NCBI RefSeq assembly: GCF_900111935.1
Contig: NZ_FOYN01000001.1
Span: 478,059 to 542,058, forward strand
Origin: Halorubrum sodomense
Lineage (GTDB): Archaea; Halobacteriota; Halobacteria; Halobacteriales; Haloferacaceae
Length of the DNA stretch: 64,000 bases
Direction: 5' to 3'
The position numbers and the translations under genes were made by a program. Shown here in pieces: positions 59,898-64,000 of this stretch (position 1 is the first letter of the stretch; each line of letters opens with the position of its first letter). The notes below the pieces were generated by a model. It ran no database searches. It was given only the letters and a program-made list of their open reading frames with translations, and was not told the DNA's origin.

Positions 59898-60899
59898 ATG
59901 ACGGAGACCCTGTTCCTGTCGAGCGGCGACGTCGACGACCTCGCGGAGCCGGCCGACTACGTCGCGGCCGTCCGCGACGCGTACCGCCAGGTGGGCGAGG
60001 GCGCGCCCGCGGAACCGCGGACGAAGCTGTTCAACCGCGAGCCGCCGGGAATGCTCACCACCTACGCCGCGGTGCTGCCGGAGACGGGCGCGATGGGCGG
60101 GTACACCTACTCGGCGGGGTTCGGCGCGGGCGACGCGTGGTTCATGACGCCGCTGTTCGACGCCGACTCCGGCGCGCCGCTCGCGCTGCTGGACGGCGCG
60201 TCGATGAACCCGTTCAAGACCGGCGCCGCGGGCGCGGTCGCGGTCGACGCGCTCGCCCGCGGCGACGCGACCGAACTCGCGGTGATCGGCAGCGGCGCGC
60301 AGGCGCGCGGGCAGGTCGCGACGACGGCGACCGTCCGCGAGCTCGAGGCGGTCCGCGTCTTCTCGCCCACCCCGGAGCACCGCGAGGCGTTCGCCGAAGA
60401 CTTCGACGAGCGCCTCGACGCCGACGTGTCGGCGGTCGCGAGCGCGAGCGACGCGCTGGACGGCGCCGACGTGGCGATCACGGCGACGACCGCGAGCGAC
60501 CCCGTGATCGACGACGCCGACGTGGAGCCGGGGACGCACGTCACGGCGATGGGGCAGTACCACCCGGAGAAGAACGAGCTCCCGCCCGAGCTCGTCGCGC
60601 GGGCGACGTACGTCCCCGACCTCCGAGCGCGCGCGACGCAGGACGCCGGCTCGTACCTCGCCGCGGTCGCCGCCGGCCTGATCGAGGAGGGGAAAGGCAT
60701 CGCGGCCGACCTGGGGGAGGTCGTCGCGGGCGACCACCCCGGCCGGACGAGCGACGACGAGGTGACCGTCTTCGACTCGGGCGGGACCGGGGTCGAGACC
60801 GTGGCCGCCGCGCACATGCTGTACGAGCGCGCGAGCGATGCCGGACGGGGCGAGCCCATCGACTTCGCGCCTGCGAGCGAGGCGCTGACCGGCGAGTAG
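59898..60899 (+). CDS. Ornithine cyclodeaminase/mu-crystallin-family protein
   Basis: A 333-aa NAD(P)-dependent enzyme: substrate region EPRTKLF and GGYTYSAGF, GASMNPFKTGAAGAVA (catalytic Lys), the Rossmann VIGSGAQARGQVATTATVRE, and TAMGQYHPEKNELPPELV. The family includes ornithine cyclodeaminase, alanine dehydrogenase and ketimine reductase. The usual Arg-Lys-x-Gly substrate-site signature is partly present (L-L-D-G-A-S-M-N). The exact substrate cannot be fixed. Its ATG follows TATA-like GTTTAGT about 30 nt upstream. Confidence 0.83.
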   Translation: MTETLFLSSGDVDDLAEPADYVAAVRDAYRQVGEGAPAEPRTKLFNREPPGMLTTYAAVLPETGAMGGYTYSAGFGAGDAWFMTPLFDADSGAPLALLDGASMNPFKTGAAGAVAVDALARGDATELAVIGSGAQARGQVATTATVRELEAVRVFSPTPEHREAFAEDFDERLDADVSAVASASDALDGADVAITATTASDPVIDDADVEPGTHVTAMGQYHPEKNELPPELVARATYVPDLRARATQDAGSYLAAVAAGLIEEGKGIAADLGEVVAGDHPGRTSDDEVTVFDSGGTGVETVAAAHMLYERASDAGRGEPIDFAPASEALTGE

Positions 60900-60968
60900 C
60901 GCGGTCGACGAGGTCGAGGGTCGGGCGGTGGCCGGAGCTTCAAGTGCCGCGCCCGCTTCCTCACGCAC

Positions 60969-61478
60969 ATGCTGATCGGCATCGTCTCCGACACGCACGA
61001 CGACTTGGCCGCCGTCGAGACGGCCGTCTCGCTGTTCGAGCGCGAGGGGGTCGACGCGGTCGTCCACTGCGGCGACTTCGTCGCGCCCTTCTCCGCGACG
61101 CCGTTCGACGCGGACTTCGACTTTCACGCGGTCCGCGGGAACAACGACGGCGAGTGGGCGGTCGAGTCGACCGTCGACTCGTTCGGGACCTACCACGGCG
61201 AGGCCGCCGCGCTCTCGTTCGACGGCGCAGATGTGGCAGTCACCCACGGGACGAGCGATCTCGTCGTCGACGCGCTCGTCGGCTGCGGCGACTACGACTA
61301 CGTGTTCCACGGCCACACCCACGCGCACGGCGTCGAGGCGCGCGGCGAGACGGTCCGGGTGAATCCGGGCGGGCTTCCGATTCCGGTCGAGGGTGCGGAC
61401 GACACGTTCCGGGTCGCGACGCTGGAGACGGCGGAGTCCGGAGCGGACGCGGTGACGCACCACGTCCTCGACGAATAA
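60969..61478 (+). CDS. MJ0936/YfcE-family metallophosphodiesterase
   Basis: A 169-aa calcineurin-like phosphoesterase with the full metal set: GIVSDTHDD, VHCGDFVA, VRGNNDGEW, VTHGT and FHGHTHAHG. It hydrolyses small phosphodiesters with a two-metal centre; archaeal members show broad activity in vitro and no settled role. It starts at ATG with TTCAAGTG upstream. The last gene before a long non-coding interval. Confidence 0.88.
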   Translation: MLIGIVSDTHDDLAAVETAVSLFEREGVDAVVHCGDFVAPFSATPFDADFDFHAVRGNNDGEWAVESTVDSFGTYHGEAAALSFDGADVAVTHGTSDLVVDALVGCGDYDYVFHGHTHAHGVEARGETVRVNPGGLPIPVEGADDTFRVATLETAESGADAVTHHVLDE

Positions 61479-61568
61479 GGGAAACACGTGGCGCAGAGCG
61501 CCTGTTTCTAAATCGAATCGGGATACGGTGACGAGTGTTTATAAACAGCTGTCGGCTCTGCGATGACT

Positions 61569-61645
61569 ACCGCCAAAGCCCCGGCCGCTCGCTCATAAAT
61601 GGTTACTGGCAGATCGGCGGCGAACACCGCCAAAGCCCCAGCCGC
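61569..61645 (+). repeat. Two copies of a 20-bp element behind TATA-like boxes
   Basis: ACCGCCAAAGCCCCGGCCGC at 61569-61588 recurs at 61626-61645 with one change (A for G). The first copy begins about 28 nt after the centre of TTTATAAA (61538-61545), the second about 29 nt after TCATAAAT (61593-61600): the geometry of two tandem transcription starts. Confidence 0.7.
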
Positions 61646-61671
61646 GAGGCGACCGTACGCTCGCTGTCGTT

Positions 61672-62077
61672 CGAGACGCCGAAGGCGTCTCGTGATGACG
61701 AGAGGGCTTCGCTCTCTCGAACCACGCTCCTCGCTCAGTCACTCCGTTCCTTCGCTGCGGTGCTTGCGTCGTCATCAGAACGCTTTGCGTTCTGATTGGC
61801 TCACGAGAGCTTCGCTCTCGTGAACGCCTACGGTCGCCTCGCGGCAGCGTGGCGCGTAGCGCCACGGGCAACCGGCGGCTTCGCCGCCGGTGACTGCCCC
61901 TTCGAGTCCCACCCCGAACCGCACGGCACCGCACCTCACGCCTCCCCAGCCTCGTCGCCGGACTACGTCCGGCTGTAAGCGAGAGCTTCGCTCTCGCCCT
62001 GTCAGCCGCCCTTCGCTTCGCTCCGGGCGGCTGACTCCCTCGCGCGGTGCTGTCTCGCGGCCGCCGAGGGCGGCCGC
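61672..62077. repeat. Array of ten perfect or near-perfect hairpins, mostly with 3-nt loops
   Basis: Stem spans (loop): 61672-61692 (GAA, 9 bp), 61699-61719 (TTC, 9 bp with one G-T pair), 61774-61796 (TTT, 10 bp), 61801-61823 (TTC, 10 bp), 61848-61866 (GTA, 8 bp), 61871-61891 (TTC, 9 bp), 61957-61973 (TAC, 7 bp), 61979-61997 (TTC, 8 bp), 62001-62035 (13-nt loop, 11 bp), 62057-62077 (GAG, 9 bp). Stem sequences differ, so these are independent dyads, not copies of one repeat. Function is not known. Confidence 0.9.
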
Positions 62078-62161
62078 TCGCAGGCACGCGCCGACCGCAC
62101 CGTTCTCTATAAGCGATCACACCGCCGCTAGCTGGCATTTGAACCGCGTTCCCACCCCGAG

Positions 62162-62168
62162 TTTTATC
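62162..62168 (+). promoter_or_regulatory. TATA box of the aldehyde:ferredoxin oxidoreductase gene
   Basis: TTTTATC lies 25-31 nt upstream of the ATG at 62193, immediately after the hairpin region. Confidence 0.6.
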
Positions 62169-62192
62169 GCCGCTCGCTCGCTCCGTACGCCC

Positions 62193-63914
62193 ATGAGACA
62201 CGCGCAGGGACCGCTCCTCACGATCGACCTGACCGAGCGGACCGCGTCGACGACGCCGATCGACGACCGGCTCGCGTCGTTCGTCGGCGGCCGCGGGCTC
62301 AACACGTCGCTCGCGTACGACCGGATCCCGTTCGACGCCGACCCGCTCGGCCCGGAGAACCGGCTCTTCCTTTCGACGGGGCCGATGCAGTACTCGACGA
62401 CCTCCTACACCGGTCGGATGGCCGCCACGGGTCTCTCGCCGCTCACGGACGGCCTGCTGTCGTCGAACGCGGGCGGGTTCCTCTCGCGGAACTTCACGGG
62501 CGCGGGGTACGCCGCCGTCGAGCTCGTCGGCGCGAGCGACGACCTGCTCGCGGTTCACGTTCGCGAGATCGGCCCGGACGGCGAGCCGAACGTGACGTTC
62601 GAGGCGGTCCCGGACCTGGAAGCGGCCGAGGTGTCGGCCGTCTCCGATCGGTTCGCGGAGACGCGCGACCTGGGGCCCGGACACGTGGCCTGTATCGGCC
62701 CCGCGGGCGAGAACGCGGTCCGGTTCGCGTCGATCATGACCTCGGACACGCGGGCGTTCGGCCGCGGCGGGCTGGGCGCGGTCCTCGGCTCGAAGGGCGT
62801 GAAGGCGCTCACGTTCGACGGCGACTCCGAGGCCGATATCGAGGTCGACTGGCCCGACGAGGCGGGCGAGGTCCACCGCGAGGCGGCCACCTCCGACTCG
62901 ATCATGAAGCGGCAGGGGACGACGAGCGTGACGGAGCTGGCGAACGAGGTGGACGCGCTCCCGTCGTACTACTTCGCGGAGACCTCCTTCGAGGGCGTCG
63001 AGGGTATCTCCGGCGACCGCGTCGAGGAGAAGAAGTACGAGAAGGGGACCTGCTCGCAGTGCGCGTTCGCCTGTAAGCTCCCCACGCGCGACGAGGCGAC
63101 GGGCGTCGAGACGGAGGGGCCGGAGTTCGAGACGGTGATGGCGTTCGGCTCCAACGCCGGCGTCGACGACGTGGTCGACGTGATGCGCGCCAACGAGCTG
63201 TGCGACGAGCTGGGGATGGACACCATCTCCTGTGGCGACGTCGTCTCGATGTTCTTGGAGAGCGAAGACGAGTTCGGCAACGCGGAGCTCGTCCGCTCGC
63301 TCGTCGAGCAGATCGCCTACCGCGAGGGCGTCGGCGACAAGCTCGCGGAGGGCGTCCACCGCGCCAGCGAGGAGTTCGGCGCCGAGGACTGGACGGTGAA
63401 GGGGATGGAGTTCGCCGGCCACGACGGCCGCGCGCTCAACGGGCAGGGGCTCGCGTTCGCGACCGCGAACCGCGGCGCCGACCACATGTACGGTGAGTTC
63501 TACCCCTACGAGTACCCGCTCGTCGACCCCGGCGACGCGCTCGACCCCGAGGGGCTCGACGGGAAGCCCCCGAAGCTCGTCGCGAAGGAGAACCGCAACG
63601 CGGTCCTCGACTCGGCGGTCGTCTGTAAGTTCTCGCGGGGCACCGTCACCGACGACCGGCTCGCGGCGCTGCTCGACGCCGACTACGACGCCCTCCAGTC
63701 GCTGGGCGCGCGAATCGTCGAGCTGGAGCGCGCGTTCAACAACGCCCGCGGCTTCGACCGGAGCGACGACACGCTCCCGTACGCCGACGCCATCGACGGG
63801 TTCGACGCCGCGCTCTCGGAGTACTACGCGGTCCGCGGCTGGAACGACGACGGCACCGTCCCCGACCACGGCGACGGCCTCGACGCGGGCAGTCGGGCGG
63901 CCGCCGACGACTGA
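62193..63914 (+). CDS. Aldehyde:ferredoxin oxidoreductase-family tungstopterin enzyme
   Basis: A 573-aa protein from ATG at 62193. The AOR N-terminal domain has LTIDLTERTASTTPIDDRLASFVGGRGLN and TGPMQYSTTSYTGRM (pterin binding). The [4Fe-4S] cluster ligands are C287, C290 and C294 (GTCSQCAFACK, C-x2-C-x3-C) and C478 (AVVCKF). Segments GPEFETVMAFGSNAGV and EFAGHDGRALNGQGLAFATANRGADHM fit the second and third domains. It oxidises aldehydes to acids with ferredoxin. At 573 aa it is shorter than Pyrococcus AOR (605), similar to haloarchaeal members. The stop codon lies in the first unit of a 25-bp tandem repeat. Confidence 0.92.
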   Translation: MRHAQGPLLTIDLTERTASTTPIDDRLASFVGGRGLNTSLAYDRIPFDADPLGPENRLFLSTGPMQYSTTSYTGRMAATGLSPLTDGLLSSNAGGFLSRNFTGAGYAAVELVGASDDLLAVHVREIGPDGEPNVTFEAVPDLEAAEVSAVSDRFAETRDLGPGHVACIGPAGENAVRFASIMTSDTRAFGRGGLGAVLGSKGVKALTFDGDSEADIEVDWPDEAGEVHREAATSDSIMKRQGTTSVTELANEVDALPSYYFAETSFEGVEGISGDRVEEKKYEKGTCSQCAFACKLPTRDEATGVETEGPEFETVMAFGSNAGVDDVVDVMRANELCDELGMDTISCGDVVSMFLESEDEFGNAELVRSLVEQIAYREGVGDKLAEGVHRASEEFGAEDWTVKGMEFAGHDGRALNGQGLAFATANRGADHMYGEFYPYEYPLVDPGDALDPEGLDGKPPKLVAKENRNAVLDSAVVCKFSRGTVTDDRLAALLDADYDALQSLGARIVELERAFNNARGFDRSDDTLPYADAIDGFDAALSEYYAVRGWNDDGTVPDHGDGLDAGSRAAADD

Positions 63915-64000
63915 CCGGATCGCCCTCACTGACGACTGACCGGATCGCCCTCACTGACGACTGACCGGATCGCCCTCACTGACGACTGACCGGATCGCCC
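63906..64000 (+). repeat. 25-bp tandem repeat that includes the AOR stop codon, cut by the window edge
   Basis: Units start at 63906, 63931, 63956 and 63981; the first three are identical over 25 bp and the fourth is truncated after 20 bp by the window end. The first unit contains the last two Asp codons and the TGA of the AOR-family gene. As 25 is not a multiple of three, later units are in other frames. The array may go on beyond the window. Confidence 0.95.

Larger units (their letters stand above)
61479..62192. other. Non-coding interval with duplicated promoter-like element and hairpin array
   Basis: This 714-bp interval has no convincing gene. It holds a palindromic TATA-like GTTTATAAAC (61537-61546), two copies of a 20-bp element (61569-61588 and 61626-61645), each about 28 nt after a TATA-like sequence, then ten hairpins between 61672 and 62077, a second TATA-like CTATAAG (62106-62112), and the promoter of the next gene. 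Two short open frames here are Ser/Arg/Leu-rich by-products of the repeats. Confidence 0.75.

Noticed and set aside
61590..61660. Possible tRNA or tRNA fragment before the hairpin array
   Set aside because: No T-arm consensus, no acceptor-stem pairing and no cloverleaf could be found.
61535..61978. Two short plus-strand open frames within the hairpin region
   Set aside because: Their sequences are driven by the hairpins and repeats (Ser/Arg/Leu-rich), with no domain and no ribosome binding site.
61593..63929. Long minus-strand open frame over the AOR gene and the hairpin region
   Set aside because: It is antisense to a recognisable enzyme and has the Arg/Val/Asp composition of a shadow frame.

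Overview
The window is GC-rich (roughly two thirds G+C), with acidic proteomes (Asp/Glu-rich, Lys-poor), short leaderless-style 5' ends with TATA boxes about 25-30 nt before the start codon, an archaeal RNA polymerase subunit (RpoF), ribosomal protein L21e, MptA, KsgA/Dim1, CheF and an almost complete absence of CTAG. This is chromosomal DNA of a haloarchaeon; overall content and protein style suggest Halorubrum or a close relative (inference).

Layout. 1-9.4 kb: the start of a MATE exporter, a HEAT-repeat protein, a secreted PLD-fold protein, a DHH/RecJ-like nuclease divergent from a JAMM protease-RibL pair, a CtaA/CtaB fusion for haem maturation, a small Rdx protein, and a membrane-protein gene interrupted by an in-frame TAG. 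9.4-15 kb: a copper P-type ATPase and a ba3-type terminal oxidase operon (a 58-aa subunit, CuA subunit II, subunit I, a small membrane subunit) whose promoter carries a perfect inverted repeat. 15-19.9 kb: thioredoxin-like protein, SufU-type scaffold, zinc-ribbon protein, GlmM-type mutase and a Tat lipoprotein. 19.9-28.7 kb: taxis cluster: two P-loop ATPases and a small protein, cheW, and the divergent, translationally coupled cheB-cheA-cheR-HEAT-cheF operon. 28.8-32.6 kb: HAD phosphatase, class II aldolase, ribose-1,5-bisphosphate isomerase and PfkB kinase, matching the haloarchaeal non-carboxylating pentose bisphosphate route for nucleoside ribose. 32.6-39 kb: Tat lipoprotein, asparaginase, DUF255/thioredoxin protein, TrmB-family regulator and MptA. 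39-45.4 kb: the archaeal rpl21e-rpoF-DUF655-ksgA neighbourhood, split by an inserted three-gene block, followed by MscS and an HemK2-like methyltransferase. 45.4-48.4 kb: split methionine synthase (two genes) and a TIM-barrel isomerase. 48-57.4 kb: accessory enzymes, SufS, cupin, a YcaO cyclodehydratase-like fusion and a TbsP-like regulator. 57.6-61.5 kb: GlyA, DUF3054, small membrane protein, an ornithine cyclodeaminase-family enzyme and a phosphodiesterase. 61.5-62.2 kb: a non-coding stretch holding a dense array of perfect hairpins, mostly with 3-nt loops, preceded by a duplicated TATA-plus-20-bp element. 62.2-64 kb: tungsten aldehyde:ferredoxin oxidoreductase-family gene ending in a 25-bp tandem repeat.

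The strongest unexplained signals are the hairpin array at 61672-62077, the duplicated promoter-like element just before it, tandem repeats that duplicate gene 3' ends including the stop codon, the YcaO fusion, and perfect inverted repeats in the cba, cheW/cheB and metE promoter regions. No tRNA, rRNA, CRISPR array, insertion sequence or integrase gene was recognised.
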